DNA of 64,000 nt from JAJDXW01 sp965223775 (lineage in GTDB: Bacteria > Pseudomonadota > Gammaproteobacteria > HK1): NCBI GenBank assembly GCA_965223775.1, contig OZ245021.1, positions 5,270,001-5,334,000 on the forward strand, written 5' to 3'. This document shows positions 49,877 to 58,242 of this stretch, one piece after another. Numbering within the stretch: position 1 is the first letter of the stretch; each line of letters starts with the position of its first letter. Below the pieces are notes generated by a model. It saw nothing but the letters and a program-made list of their open reading frames with translations. It searched no databases and had not been told where the DNA came from. Made by a program: the position numbers and the translations under genes.

Positions 49877-52795
49877 TCAGGCTCGGCCGGCGCGCTCGCC
49901 GGCGGCGGGCGGCAGGATGTCCTCCAGCAGTTGCCGCTGTTCGAGCGGGAGGCTCAGCAGGTGCCTCTCGTCTCCCGTCTTCGTGAACCTCACCGCCACC
50001 TGGAGCATCTCGAGGGAGATGCGGCAATCGGGAAGGTCGGCCAGGGAGGAAACGAGGCTCTCCATAGTGCTCTCCCAATTCGCGAGAGACCCCACAAAAC
50101 CATCATTGACATTTTCGATAAGGAAGTCGGTCAGTACGTCGCTGAAGACGCCTTCGTCGGGCAGATGCGTCAACAGGTCCCGGAGCTTCGCCAAGCCTTG
50201 GGGAAGATACCGGGGACCGAAATTGCGCACCGAGACAGTCAGGATCCCCGCAGTGGATTTGATGTGCAGCAGTTCGTCGCTCTCGAAGTCTTCGGGCTCA
50301 ATGACGGCCCCAAGCGTATCGAGCGCCACGGGCAACGGCTCGGCTGCGGCAACCGCCTGCGCGGCGAGCAGGCGTCCCAGGAGCGAACCGCCTGGCAACA
50401 AGGCAATCCGGGCGGCACACTCGGCTGCCGCGCCGAAGGTGCCCTCGTCGATGTGGAGACGCGTGCGTTCTATCCAGATTTCTCGATTGTCGGGCTGCAG
50501 TCCGGCGACCCGGTCGAGGTACCTTTCGGCCGCCGCGTAGTCGCCGAACTCTCGAGCCGACGTGGCCGCCAGCAGTAATGTACGGCAGTCGCGCGTAGGC
50601 AAGAGTTCGTCGAAGGCCGCGACCGCATCTGCGGCACGGTCGAGTTTAATCAATGCCTCTCCACGCACGTAGCGTGCGTGGGAGTGCTCCGGGTCGATTT
50701 CGACGACGTGCTCCGCAACTGCGACGGCCTCCTCCCACTCACCGGAAAGGAGCAACGAGTCGGACAGCCGGCAGTGCACAGATACGGAATTTGGGTGATG
50801 AGATGCGACGCGCCGCAGCTCTTTGCTCGCTCGGCGGTAGTCCCCTGAATCGAAAAGAACGAGACCGCGCAGATGGCGCGCCTGCTGGTCATCGGCATCG
50901 ATGTCGAGCGCCTTATCGACGAGTACCAGGGCTTGGTCCAGCCGGCCTTGGGATCGGTGGACTTCTGACGCGGCGAGCAACGCTCCCGGCTCGGTGGGTG
51001 CGAGCCGAACCAGCTCCCGCGCGTGGGCTTCGGCATCCTGCGGACGATCCATGGCGACTGCGGCGTTGATCATCTGTTCGAAGCTGTGCCAGTGATTGGG
51101 CTCCATGTCGAGAACAGCTTGCGCGTCCTGGATTGCCTCCTCGAACTGCTCTAGTCCCAGCAAGACGTCGGCCCGGAGGCAGAAGTAAGCGGGATCATCG
51201 CTGTCGAGAGCGATGGCCCGGTCGATGGCGGAGAGGGCTTCAGCGAATCGCTCCTCCATGCAATACGCGTGGGTGAGCCAGTATTGGAGGCTTGCGTTGT
51301 CGAGGCACTTCGCGGCGGCCTCGTGTCCCGCCGCGATCGCAGAATGGGTGTCTCCCACCTCCACTAGAGCCAACACCCAAGTGCTGTAGTCGTCGGCGCG
51401 ACCGCTATCCCGCGCCAGCGTCTCCTGTATTGCCGCGAGGCCCTTGTAGTCGTCGGCATCCCAACACCGCATCGCTTCGTCTTGAAGCGCATCGACGAAC
51501 GGTTCGTGTCCATCCGCAAGAGAGCACCTGACTGCCTCTTCAACGTACACACGATCCAGATCGGCTGCGTGGTCATCGTGCTGAAACGTCGCACGCCGCT
51601 GCTCCAGTTCACGATTGGTGAACCAATGGCGGAGGAACTCGACGAACAGACGGAAGTGCTGGGTCTTGTTGTCTTTCACCTCGATGCAGATTCGCATCAG
51701 CGGCTCCGAGATCTCACAGAAAGTGTTGCGTCCGGAGCGCATCCGGCTGACGAATCCGGCGACTTCGAGCTCGCCAATCTGCTTGGCGGCAGTCTGGTGC
51801 GACATCAGGCAGGGCGTCGATATGTCTTTGACGGTGGTCGGCGTGCCCTCCAGGCATAGGAACTCGACGATTTTCCGCTGAGCCGGGGGGAGTTGACGCA
51901 TCCTGTCCTGGTAGTAGGGCGTCAGGTCATCGACCATGTGCATGAACGGGTCGACAAGGTCATCGAGTGATTCTTTATCAAGGAAGTCGAACAGGACGAC
52001 GTAGGCCCGGTGGTTGCCGGCGGCGAGATGGTGAACGGCCCGCGCGCGGGCGCGGCCGAGAGGTGTGCGGAGGAATTCCGCCAACTCCGTCTTGCCCTCG
52101 TGGACGGCCTTCCTGGCCAGCAGCTCGAGTCCCGTGTCGAAGTTGATTTTCTCCAGCGCCCGGATGGTGAAGAAGCCGTAGAAAGGGTTGTCCTGCAGCG
52201 TGACGGCGGCGAACAGTGACGGCGTGGACGCCACGATGGTCCAGTTGCCGTCCTCCTGAATGGTGGCTCGCCACCGCTTCTGCCCTTCCTCGCTCAGCCC
52301 GTGAAACAGGTCCACGAGATTCTCGCAGAGCAGCAGGAGCGTCTTGCCTCGGGTGTGTTCCCGAAGCAGTGCAACCGCGAGGGTCTCGGCACCCGCGGGG
52401 TCTTTCGAGAATCTGTCGTATATCCGGGCGATTTCGGCATCGAGGTCCGGCGCCTCACCGGCAAGGGCTCTCAGGATTCGGACAACGAGGTCGACGTACG
52501 ATGCGACTCCCCACTCTTCCTCGTTGAGCAGGGCGACGGCGACGCGGTCGCGGGCGTTGGCCGTGTCGAACCGATCCATCAGGCGATGGTGGGCGAGGGC
52601 CAGGAAGTGGGTCTTCCCCGAACCCCTTGGCCCGACCAGGAGAACGAAGTGTTTCTCCGGGCTTCGTATCGACGTGGTGACGCGGGACAGCACGTCTTCC
52701 ATGACATCGCCGCGCCCGACGAAGAGAGCTTCCAGGGACTCGCGATCCATGTTTCCCGGGCTATAGCGTGAGCTGCGAAGAAAGCCCAGTCTCAT
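49877..52795 (-). CDS. AAA+ (ORC/STAND-like) ATPase with winged helix and TPR array
   Basis: A 972-residue protein. N-terminal AAA+ domain: Walker A VLLVGPRGSGKTH at residues ~51-63, a Walker B-like stretch TLLLLCENLVDLF (acidic ENL instead of DE, as in some MNS/STAND ATPases), and sensor 1 IVASTPSLF. A winged-helix domain follows (QRKIVEFLCLEGTPTTVKDI ... AAKQIGELEVAGFVSR), then from ~480 to 850 a run of TPR repeats (YFCLRADVLLGLEQFEEAIQ; RLSDSLLLSGEWEEAVAVAE). This nucleotide-switch plus superhelical-sensor layout is common in bacterial defence and signalling ATPases. It is coupled by ATGA to an upstream second ATPase, implying a joint complex. I recognise no named system. The ATG at 52795 is set by the overlap. 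Confidence 0.83.
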   Translation of the reverse strand: MRLGFLRSSRYSPGNMDRESLEALFVGRGDVMEDVLSRVTTSIRSPEKHFVLLVGPRGSGKTHFLALAHHRLMDRFDTANARDRVAVALLNEEEWGVASYVDLVVRILRALAGEAPDLDAEIARIYDRFSKDPAGAETLAVALLREHTRGKTLLLLCENLVDLFHGLSEEGQKRWRATIQEDGNWTIVASTPSLFAAVTLQDNPFYGFFTIRALEKINFDTGLELLARKAVHEGKTELAEFLRTPLGRARARAVHHLAAGNHRAYVVLFDFLDKESLDDLVDPFMHMVDDLTPYYQDRMRQLPPAQRKIVEFLCLEGTPTTVKDISTPCLMSHQTAAKQIGELEVAGFVSRMRSGRNTFCEISEPLMRICIEVKDNKTQHFRLFVEFLRHWFTNRELEQRRATFQHDDHAADLDRVYVEEAVRCSLADGHEPFVDALQDEAMRCWDADDYKGLAAIQETLARDSGRADDYSTWVLALVEVGDTHSAIAAGHEAAAKCLDNASLQYWLTHAYCMEERFAEALSAIDRAIALDSDDPAYFCLRADVLLGLEQFEEAIQDAQAVLDMEPNHWHSFEQMINAAVAMDRPQDAEAHARELVRLAPTEPGALLAASEVHRSQGRLDQALVLVDKALDIDADDQQARHLRGLVLFDSGDYRRASKELRRVASHHPNSVSVHCRLSDSLLLSGEWEEAVAVAEHVVEIDPEHSHARYVRGEALIKLDRAADAVAAFDELLPTRDCRTLLLAATSAREFGDYAAAERYLDRVAGLQPDNREIWIERTRLHIDEGTFGAAAECAARIALLPGGSLLGRLLAAQAVAAAEPLPVALDTLGAVIEPEDFESDELLHIKSTAGILTVSVRNFGPRYLPQGLAKLRDLLTHLPDEGVFSDVLTDFLIENVNDGFVGSLANWESTMESLVSSLADLPDCRISLEMLQVAVRFTKTGDERHLLSLPLEQRQLLEDILPPAAGERAGRA

Positions 52796-53961
52796 GACCG
52801 TTTCTCCTTCCACCACCTCTTGACGAGCGGCCAACGGAAGTCGTACGCGGCTCCGCCGTCGTGCTTCCTCGCCTCGATGTAGTGGTCCTCGGCGAGGACC
52901 GCCAGGACCTCGCGAAGCTGCTCATCCGCGAGCGACGGGTCCCGGTGCCTGCACAGATTGAGGAGTTCAGGGACGGGTGCTGGCGACGACAAGCCAGCCA
53001 TGGTGTCGAGCACGACCAAGGCGAGCGAACGCTCGTCGTCGGCGTAGTACGTAGACAGGCGGTTCAGGTAATAGTTGAGGTTCGCTGGGTCGTGGGAGTC
53101 GTAGACGAGGTGGTCCACGGCGGACGAGATGTCCTCGGGGGCAGGCGGGCGCCGCAGTTGGTGGACCTGGTCCACGACGTGGTGGATATAGTAGGGAAAG
53201 CCGCCGACCTCGCCGGCAATCCGCGAGGCGAGGCCGGGGATCTGCACCGGGTCGGCACGGGTCTCCGTGAGCAGTGCCACAGCGAGGTCGCAGGTGTCCT
53301 GATGGGCCATGGGCGGGACGGTGAGCGACAGCATATCGTTGACAGAGTCGTTGGCGTTTCCCGCCTTGCGCAGAGATCGAAGCACTAGATGGAGGCCGAG
53401 CGAGCCGGTGAACAGGAAGCGCAGGCGGTCGGCGCGGGCAAGGCGCAGGGCGCGGAGGTAGTCCAGAAGTCGGATGGCCGAGTCGGGCCCCTCCCTTTGT
53501 TGGAGGTTGTGCAGCATGAGCGGGAATTCATCCCACAGCATCAGGACGATCCGGTGGTCGGCAATGCGAATGAGATCCTCGAATGCGTCGGAAAGGAGAA
53601 CCTGCCAGGTGCCATCGGGCGTCGGCAGGTCGACGCCGGCGATTTTGCGTGGGAGCAGGCCGGACCACTTGGCGAAGCGAGCCCTGAGACCGGGCGAGCC
53701 GCCCACGGACTGCTGAACGATGCCGTAGATCGAGCGGATGAGGTCCGCGATCGAGTGAACGGCCTCGAGGTCCTGATAGACGGGCAGGTAATCGCTTCGG
53801 CACTCGTCCTGCATCTTCAGGACGATGTGGGTCTTGCCGATGCGTCGCTCCGCCGAGATGATGAGCCCTTGGCGCTCGAGAACGCCCCAGTATCTGGCAA
53901 TCTGGTTGTCTCGGCCCATCACGTCTCTGGTGTCCAGTCGTCCGCCGGGGTTGATCTGCAT
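52792..53961 (-). CDS. AAA+ ATPase, first gene of a two-ATPase operon
   Basis: A 389-residue ATPase of the ATPase_2/STAND-like group. Walker A is SAERRIGKTHIVLKM at residues ~36-50, Walker B RIVLMLWDEFPLML, and the sensor region RFLFTGSLGLHLVL; a C-terminal winged-helix-like part (LSSPAPVPELLNLCRHRD ... YIEARK) ends in basic RWPLVKRWWKEKRS. The ATG at 53961 is favoured by AGGAGG at 8-nt spacing over ATG 53988. It overlaps the TPR-ATPase gene by 4 bp. A perfect 12-bp palindrome lies 38 bp upstream of the start. The pair may be a two-component NTPase conflict system; no nuclease or other effector domain is visible in either protein. Confidence 0.82.
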   Translation of the reverse strand: MQINPGGRLDTRDVMGRDNQIARYWGVLERQGLIISAERRIGKTHIVLKMQDECRSDYLPVYQDLEAVHSIADLIRSIYGIVQQSVGGSPGLRARFAKWSGLLPRKIAGVDLPTPDGTWQVLLSDAFEDLIRIADHRIVLMLWDEFPLMLHNLQQREGPDSAIRLLDYLRALRLARADRLRFLFTGSLGLHLVLRSLRKAGNANDSVNDMLSLTVPPMAHQDTCDLAVALLTETRADPVQIPGLASRIAGEVGGFPYYIHHVVDQVHQLRRPPAPEDISSAVDHLVYDSHDPANLNYYLNRLSTYYADDERSLALVVLDTMAGLSSPAPVPELLNLCRHRDPSLADEQLREVLAVLAEDHYIEARKHDGGAAYDFRWPLVKRWWKEKRS

Positions 53962-53998
53962 AACAACGTCCTCCTGGTCGGGCATCATACGTGAGTTA

Positions 53999-54010
53999 TG
54001 ACGTACGTCA
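53999..54010. promoter_or_regulatory. 12-bp palindrome upstream of the AAA+ pair
   Basis: TGACGTACGTCA, a perfect palindrome 38 bp upstream of the first ATPase start. TATATT immediately upstream on the minus strand could be a -10 element, so this may be an operator. Confidence 0.45.
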
Positions 54011-54158
54011 ATATAGGCGTATGAATCCCGGAACTGTAGATGGATTGGGCCAGATGCGGCGAGGCCAAGGGACGGGATCCGGGCTCGGGGAATCCCGTGC
54101 CGGGTTGCCGGCGACGTGCAGCGGGACTGCGACGCTCACGAAACGACGGGCGAACGCG

Positions 54159-54596
54159 TCAGTACGTCCAGTCCTCGTGGGCGAGCGGCGCCTGGTTCAG
54201 CTCGTCCCGGCGAGTGCGCCATTGCGGCATGAGGTCGTCCATCAGGCATCGGAACCGGTCGTTGTGGGTGCGTTCGAAGAGGTGGACCATCTCGTGCACG
54301 AGGACGTACTCGAGGCATGCCGGCGGCTTCTTCGCGAGCTCGAGATTCAGCCAGATACGCCGTGCATCCGCGTTGCATGTCCCCCAGCGAGTCTTCATCT
54401 TTCTGATGCGGACCTCGGCCACCCGCTCGCCGACCTTCGGTTGGCGCCTCAGCCAATCCCTGAGCAACTCCTCCTCGACATTCCGGTTGTCAGGGCGGTC
54501 CTGCCAATGCCCGAGATAGTCGTAGCCGAGGGCGTCCCGGAAGAAACCGACCACCCGCCGCTGGGTCCGGATCTCCCGCTCGCCGACCTTGGTCAC
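54159..54596 (-). pseudogene. chimera of HsdR N-terminus and YgjP-like (DUF45) peptidase C-terminus
   Basis: A single 145-codon frame made of two unrelated pieces. Residues 1-50 match the start of type I restriction HsdR subunits: REIRTQRRVVGFFRDALGYD, then HWQDRPDNRNVEEELLRDWL. Residues ~52-145 match the metal-binding C-terminal part of YgjP/DUF45 peptidases: RIRKMKTRWGTCNADARRIW, LEYVLVHEMVHLFERTHNDR with the HExxH motif. YgjP-like genes often accompany type I restriction systems, so a deletion has probably fused the start of hsdR to the end of the peptidase gene and removed everything between. The frame is intact and it begins with GTG after GAAGGA, so a product could be made, but the original functions are unlikely to survive. 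Confidence 0.75.
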
Positions 54597-54617
54597 CTCT
54601 TCGCGTCCTTCGCGGCT

Positions 54618-54920
54618 TCAGGATTGCGGCTGCGGATGCGACGGCGGGAATAGCGCGCGCCGGACCGCTTCGGGCTCCTTCTCGATGATGCGCAGAAGCG
54701 TGGCGGCCGGACCTCTGACCCGCCGCGTACCTTGCTCCCATTTCCGGTATCCGGACAGGCTCATGCCCATCAGGGGCGCCATCTGGGCCTGCGTGAGCAT
54801 CGCCTGTTTCCGAATTTCACGCGGGGTCACCGCAGGGTGAAGGACAGCCGGGCCATCGCCCTTCGCATGGGCCAAGGCTTCGTTCAGGGACTGAATCAGG
54901 TCTTCTCCGAACGTGCTCAT
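54618..54920 (-). CDS. XRE-family HTH antitoxin
   Basis: A 100-residue helix-turn-helix protein: MLTQAQMAPLMGMSLSGYRK followed by WEQGTRRVRGPAATLLRIIE, the typical HTH of HigA-2/NadS-like antitoxins whose partner is a RelE-type toxin. It neutralises the upstream toxin and likely represses the operon through the inverted repeat at 55267-55281. Its ATG overlaps the toxin stop by 4 bp (ATGA). Toxin-first order is typical of this group. It lies within the conflict island between the restriction chimera and the zeta-toxin remnant. Confidence 0.87.
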   Translation of the reverse strand: MSTFGEDLIQSLNEALAHAKGDGPAVLHPAVTPREIRKQAMLTQAQMAPLMGMSLSGYRKWEQGTRRVRGPAATLLRIIEKEPEAVRRALFPPSHPQPQS

Positions 54921-55255
54921 GTTCCCTCCTTTCCGGCGGCCTTGATCGCTGCGGCCAGGGTCGCCACCGCCCGCCGTTCCGCCGGGCTCAAATCCGTCTT
55001 GGCGGACTTCGCATAGGCGAGGAGCGCGTAGACCGGCGTCCGCTCGCCTCCGTAGAAGTAGATCACCCGCGCGCCACCCCTCTTGCCACGGCCCAAAGCT
55101 CCGAAGCGAAGCTTCCGGACACCACCGGTGCCCGGAATCTCGTCACCCGCCATGGGATTGCGGGCCAGATGGTCCACCAATTCACGCCTTTCGTCCTCGC
55201 TGAACAACCTGTCAGCCTGACGGGAAAAGGTAGGGGTTTCCGCAACGGTCTGCAT
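54917..55255 (-). CDS. RelE-like toxin (type II TA)
   Basis: A 112-residue RelE/HigB-type protein: FSRQADRLFSEDERRELVDH, PMAGDEIPGTGGVRKLRFGA and GARVIYFYGGERTPVYALLAYAKSAKTDLSPAER, the standard beta-sheet core of the family. It probably cleaves mRNA on the ribosome and is silenced by the overlapping XRE antitoxin. The ATG at 55255 is preferred; the frame extends to a TTG at 55264. The operator-like repeat ends 12 bp upstream, leaving little leader. Both genes appear intact, so this is the best candidate for a live TA pair in the island. Confidence 0.87.
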   Translation of the reverse strand: MQTVAETPTFSRQADRLFSEDERRELVDHLARNPMAGDEIPGTGGVRKLRFGALGRGKRGGARVIYFYGGERTPVYALLAYAKSAKTDLSPAERRAVATLAAAIKAAGKEGT

Positions 55256-55266
55256 CTCGATCAATA

Positions 55267-55281
55267 TAACCCAATGGGTTA
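55267..55281. promoter_or_regulatory. inverted-repeat operator of the RelE/XRE operon
   Basis: TAACCC-AAT-GGGTTA, perfect 6-bp arms with a 3-bp centre, directly upstream of the toxin start. On the minus strand it runs into TATATT, a likely -10 element. Consistent with autorepression by the XRE antitoxin. Confidence 0.65.
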
Positions 55282-55318
55282 GTCATGGCAATTCCTGAAG
55301 CTCGAAGGCGCCCGTCGA

Positions 55319-55570
55319 TCATGAGCCGCTCCGCTTCGTATCGGTTTCCGGGCGATCGGTGTCAGGCGGGGCGACCTCCCCCGACCCGATACGGCTCCGG
55401 CCTGCCGGCCCCTCGCGCTCTGCCGGTGCGTCGGGGCCGTCGAATATCACCCGCCCGTCCTCCCAGAAGACGGCGTACTGCCCGAGGCGGCGTTTGCGGT
55501 CGAGGGCGCGGGTCACGGCCCGTTGCAGGGCGGCGAGCGCCTCCTCTTCGAACTTACCGGGTTGAGCCAT
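55319..55570 (-). CDS. small conserved protein next to zeta-toxin remnant
   Basis: An 83-residue protein: FEEEALAALQRAVTRALDRK, then RRLGQYAVFWEDGRVIFDGP and a disordered acidic tail. Small proteins with this N-terminal helix and the W-x-D-G-R-V end are common partners in bacterial mobile regions; I recognise the pattern but no named function. It lies 22 bp downstream of the zeta-toxin-like remnant on the same strand, so it may have been the antitoxin or accessory protein of that module. It appears intact. Confidence 0.55.
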   Translation of the reverse strand: MAQPGKFEEEALAALQRAVTRALDRKRRLGQYAVFWEDGRVIFDGPDAPAEREGPAGRSRIGSGEVAPPDTDRPETDTKRSGS

Positions 55571-55592
55571 GCCGTCTCTTGTATTCCAGCAT

Positions 55593-55787
55593 TCAAAGGA
55601 TGGAAGGTTGGGTCACCACCCGATGCTCGGCTTCCCGCGTGAACACGAGCTGGGGAGTCGGGCCGACGTTGAAGAAGCATACCGTGCGGTCCACCAGCGG
55701 GACGTAGTCGTCGAACAGACGGTCGAGACTCCGGACGAAGCGCCGCTCGATATCCGGGGGCCGGATGTCGTGGCCGCCGCGACTCAC
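55593..55787 (-). pseudogene. zeta-toxin-family C-terminal remnant
   Basis: Reads SRGGHDIRPPDIERRFVRSL and DRLFDDYVPLVDRTVCFFNV, matching the C-terminal helices of zeta-toxin-like P-loop kinases (GGHDI-x-RRF, then a YxPLxD-type motif). The P-loop and catalytic N-terminal part are missing upstream. Only about 64 residues of a ~190-residue protein remain, so the toxin is dead. Confidence 0.65.
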
Positions 55788-55822
55788 CCGTTCGGCTAGC
55801 CGATCACCGGCCTGAATTCCGG

Positions 55823-57076
55823 TCAGCGCGTCGCTTGCCGACCATCGGTTCCTGATGCACCCGCGCCAAGGGCGGTCATTTCCATGAAGCTGGCCGCAGC
55901 ACCGGGCTCACCGCGCGACACGGCCCGGGACACCTCCTGGAGCTCCTCGTAGAAATCAGGCGCCCGCGTCGAAACGAGCCCGAAGTGCGAGCTCTGGAGG
56001 ATCTGATCGGAAGTCAATCCGTGGACTTCCACCTCGGGCCGGGTGAGTACCGATGCCATCTCGCCGTCCGGCAGGACCAGGTGCAGATTGGCCGACTCCA
56101 CGGTTCCCGCCACGATTGGGCTGTGCGAAGTGCACAGGAACTGGAGCTTCGGAAGGGCCCGGGCAATGGTCGGCAGCACGACGAGCTGCCATTCCGGATG
56201 CAGATGAAGGTCGACCTCGTCGATCATCACGATCCCCCGGTGGTCGACCAGCTTCTCGCCGTACGGACAGCAAAGGCACATGTGGTACAGCAGATCTCCG
56301 ATCCATCCGATGTACGCGCGAAACCCGTCCGACAAAGCGCCGAGCTGGACATCAAGCCCGCGGTGACGGAAAAGGTAGTCTTCGCGCCCCTCTCGCCCGC
56401 GGAAGCTTGTACCTTCGGGCAGCAATTGTCCGAGGAGCGTTGCGACCTCCTGGTATCGGGCAGGGTTCAAGCTCCGGAGACCCGGCAACCATGAGACGAG
56501 CGGAGTCAGCGTCGTCTGTTCCTCGAAGAGACCGGCGACCCGTTCGTAGCGAAGATGACGGCTGCGGCGACGGAGACTCGGGTCGATCTTCTCCGGGCTC
56601 TCGACCGTGCGTGAGACGCCATAGCCGACAAAGAAGAAGGCTGGCGAACTGTCCTCGTACATCGCTTCCCAGACGGGGTCCGTCGGCTTGGGAGATGGCT
56701 CGCAGGTCTCGGTGGTGTGGCGGCGCGAGACTCGGACTCCCAACCGCTCGAGATACGGCTCAGCATGGGGACTCTCAAGGGAATCCTGATCGGAGAGCTC
56801 GACTCGAGCTTCGATTTCGGCGTCACCCGGGGCAACCCCGTTTTCTCGGCGGACAAGCGAATACGGCCGGTATCCGGTCGATCCGATGATCGGACTCATG
56901 AGCGCGATGGCAGCCGCCTTGAGCGCTGCCGACTTGCCCATCCCGTTGTTTCCCAAGAGTAGATTGACGTTGGGGTACTTGAGCCGGCTCGCATCGGCCG
57001 AATTCGGGAAACGGAAGCGGACCTCGGTGCGCCTGAATGCGCGGAATCGCTCTACTTTCAATGATTCCAGATACAT
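55823..57076 (-). CDS. AAA15/OLD-like ATP-binding protein
   Basis: A 417-residue ABC/SMC-type ATPase. It begins MYLESLKVERFRAFRRTEVR, the usual start of AAA15 proteins, with Walker A LLLGNNGMGKSAALKAAAIA, a signature-like ALSDGFRAYIGWIGDL, Walker B RGIVMIDEVDLHLHPEWQLV and switch His in FLCTSHSPIVAGTV. There is no TOPRIM or nuclease domain in the protein. Such ATPases form the nucleotide-binding part of several defence systems (Gabija, Septu, OLD types), usually with an effector neighbour; none is adjacent here. The ATG at 57076 begins the conserved strand. It is the last minus-strand gene before the right flanking repeat. Confidence 0.85.
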   Translation of the reverse strand: MYLESLKVERFRAFRRTEVRFRFPNSADASRLKYPNVNLLLGNNGMGKSAALKAAAIALMSPIIGSTGYRPYSLVRRENGVAPGDAEIEARVELSDQDSLESPHAEPYLERLGVRVSRRHTTETCEPSPKPTDPVWEAMYEDSSPAFFFVGYGVSRTVESPEKIDPSLRRRSRHLRYERVAGLFEEQTTLTPLVSWLPGLRSLNPARYQEVATLLGQLLPEGTSFRGREGREDYLFRHRGLDVQLGALSDGFRAYIGWIGDLLYHMCLCCPYGEKLVDHRGIVMIDEVDLHLHPEWQLVVLPTIARALPKLQFLCTSHSPIVAGTVESANLHLVLPDGEMASVLTRPEVEVHGLTSDQILQSSHFGLVSTRAPDFYEELQEVSRAVSRGEPGAAASFMEMTALGAGASGTDGRQATR

Positions 57077-57222
57077 GATGCCCACCTGAGTCCGCGCGGC
57101 CGCCCTGTTCGTGGAGGCCGGCCCGACGAGCGAAGAAGAAGGGCCCACCGGGCGGCCCTGAGGTCCCCAAGAATACTAGTTCATGGACGGTACAGGCTCC
57201 ACGGCCAAGTTCGAGACTGCGT

Positions 57223-57291
57223 GAGCGCCTCGGGCTCGGCGCGGGAGCGCTCCGCGACCTCCGCGACCTCCGCGACCGCGGCATCATCTGA
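57223..57291 (+). pseudogene. CoA-transferase 3'-end fragment, right copy of island-flanking repeat
   Basis: Twenty-three codons, ERLGLGAGALRDLRDLRDRG plus two Ile and a stop, matching the end of the CaiB-type protein at 48635-49852 (ERLGLGEEELRDLRDRAII). No further similarity upstream. It is either an attachment-site-like duplication made when the island inserted at the gene end, or the last scrap of a second CoA-transferase gene. Confidence 0.68.
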
Positions 57292-57364
57292 CCTCATCCA
57301 CACGCCCCGCGGAGGGACGGAGTCGGGGAGCCCGCATTCAGGGCTCGGCTCCGCTTCGGAGAAC

Positions 57365-57763
57365 TCAGCGCAACGTGTTGACCAGGGCCGCGTCGACGAT
57401 TCTGCGGTCCTGCGTGAGCAATGTGGCACCGAGCACCCGGGCGGTCGCGACGAGGATCCGGTCCGCCGGGTCGCGATGAAAGGAATCGGGCAGCGCGGCG
57501 AGCTCCGCGGCGATTGCAGGGGAGATGCCGTGTCGGCGCACCAGCGGCGGCGCCACCGCCTTGTCAAGCCACTCTCGAATCGGGAGGGTGAGCCGGATGC
57601 GGCCGAGGCCGTGCAACGTCGCCACTTCCCAGAGCGAGATGTCGGATACCAGAAGTGGGTTTTGCGAACCTGCCGACTCGACCACCTCCCGCTGGGCGGG
57701 TGACAGCCGTTCGCGGTCATTCAGCCACCAGATGAACACATGGGTGTCGAGCAGCGCCGTCAC
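57365..57763 (-). CDS. PIN-domain toxin (VapC-like)
   Basis: A 132-residue PIN-domain ribonuclease. Acidic active-site residues are in LLDTHVFIWWLND (Asp6), SDISLWEVATL (Glu) and HRDPADRILVATARVL (Asp), the signature of the PIN subgroup paired with Phd-type antitoxins. It probably cleaves tRNA or other RNA when freed from the antitoxin. It overlaps the upstream antitoxin gene by 4 bp (ATGA). Intact, just outside the right flank of the conflict island. Confidence 0.9.
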   Translation of the reverse strand: MTALLDTHVFIWWLNDRERLSPAQREVVESAGSQNPLLVSDISLWEVATLHGLGRIRLTLPIREWLDKAVAPPLVRRHGISPAIAAELAALPDSFHRDPADRILVATARVLGATLLTQDRRIVDAALVNTLR

Positions 57764-57999
57764 TGCCCGAGGCTTTCCCAGTGTTCTTCGGGAACCGCGG
57801 GTCCGACGATATCGCCGACCACGGTGACCGTGCCCTTCAGCTCCAACTGCGGATACTCGGCGTGCGTGCGGCTCGCCGGCCCCAGCTCGGCTACCGGCCG
57901 ACCCCGCTTCAGAATGACCACTCGCTCACCGGTCGCCGACACGCGATCGAGGATCGCGAGACAACGGGCCTTGAAGTCGGACGCATTGATGGTTTCCAT
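57760..57999 (-). CDS. Phd/YefM-type antitoxin
   Basis: A 79-residue antitoxin: METINASDFKARCLAILDRV, then TGERVVILKRGRPVAELGPA, the Phd/YefM DNA-binding fold; the C-terminal tail (PAVPEEHWESLGQ) wraps the toxin. It precedes and is coupled to the PIN-domain toxin. GGAG 10 nt upstream serves as ribosome site and lies inside the operator at 58003-58021, so binding could also mask translation. Confidence 0.9.
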   Translation of the reverse strand: METINASDFKARCLAILDRVSATGERVVILKRGRPVAELGPASRTHAEYPQLELKGTVTVVGDIVGPAVPEEHWESLGQ

Positions 58000-58002
58000 A
58001 TG

Positions 58003-58021
58003 ACCAGTCTCCAGGACTGGT
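58003..58021. promoter_or_regulatory. inverted-repeat operator of the VapBC-like operon
   Basis: ACCAGTC-TCCAG-GACTGGT, perfect 7-bp arms with a 5-bp centre, starting 4 bp upstream of the antitoxin ATG. Typical of Phd-type autoregulation. Confidence 0.7.
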
Positions 58022-58242
58022 TAAATCCTGTCAAGAGGATGCATCGCAACGTCACGCGATGGCGTCCACGACTGGCATCAGCTCCGCATCGCACTCCGTG
58101 GGCTTGACGCCGGCTTGCGATTCGGGAAGCTCCGCAGACCGGTCTATCCAATCCGCGGGAGCGTGCAATGCGCGGGCTATCGACAGCCGGGCGGGCGGGT
58201 GCTACGTTCTTCGGCCGCTTGGCGACGACACGGTGCCGGACG

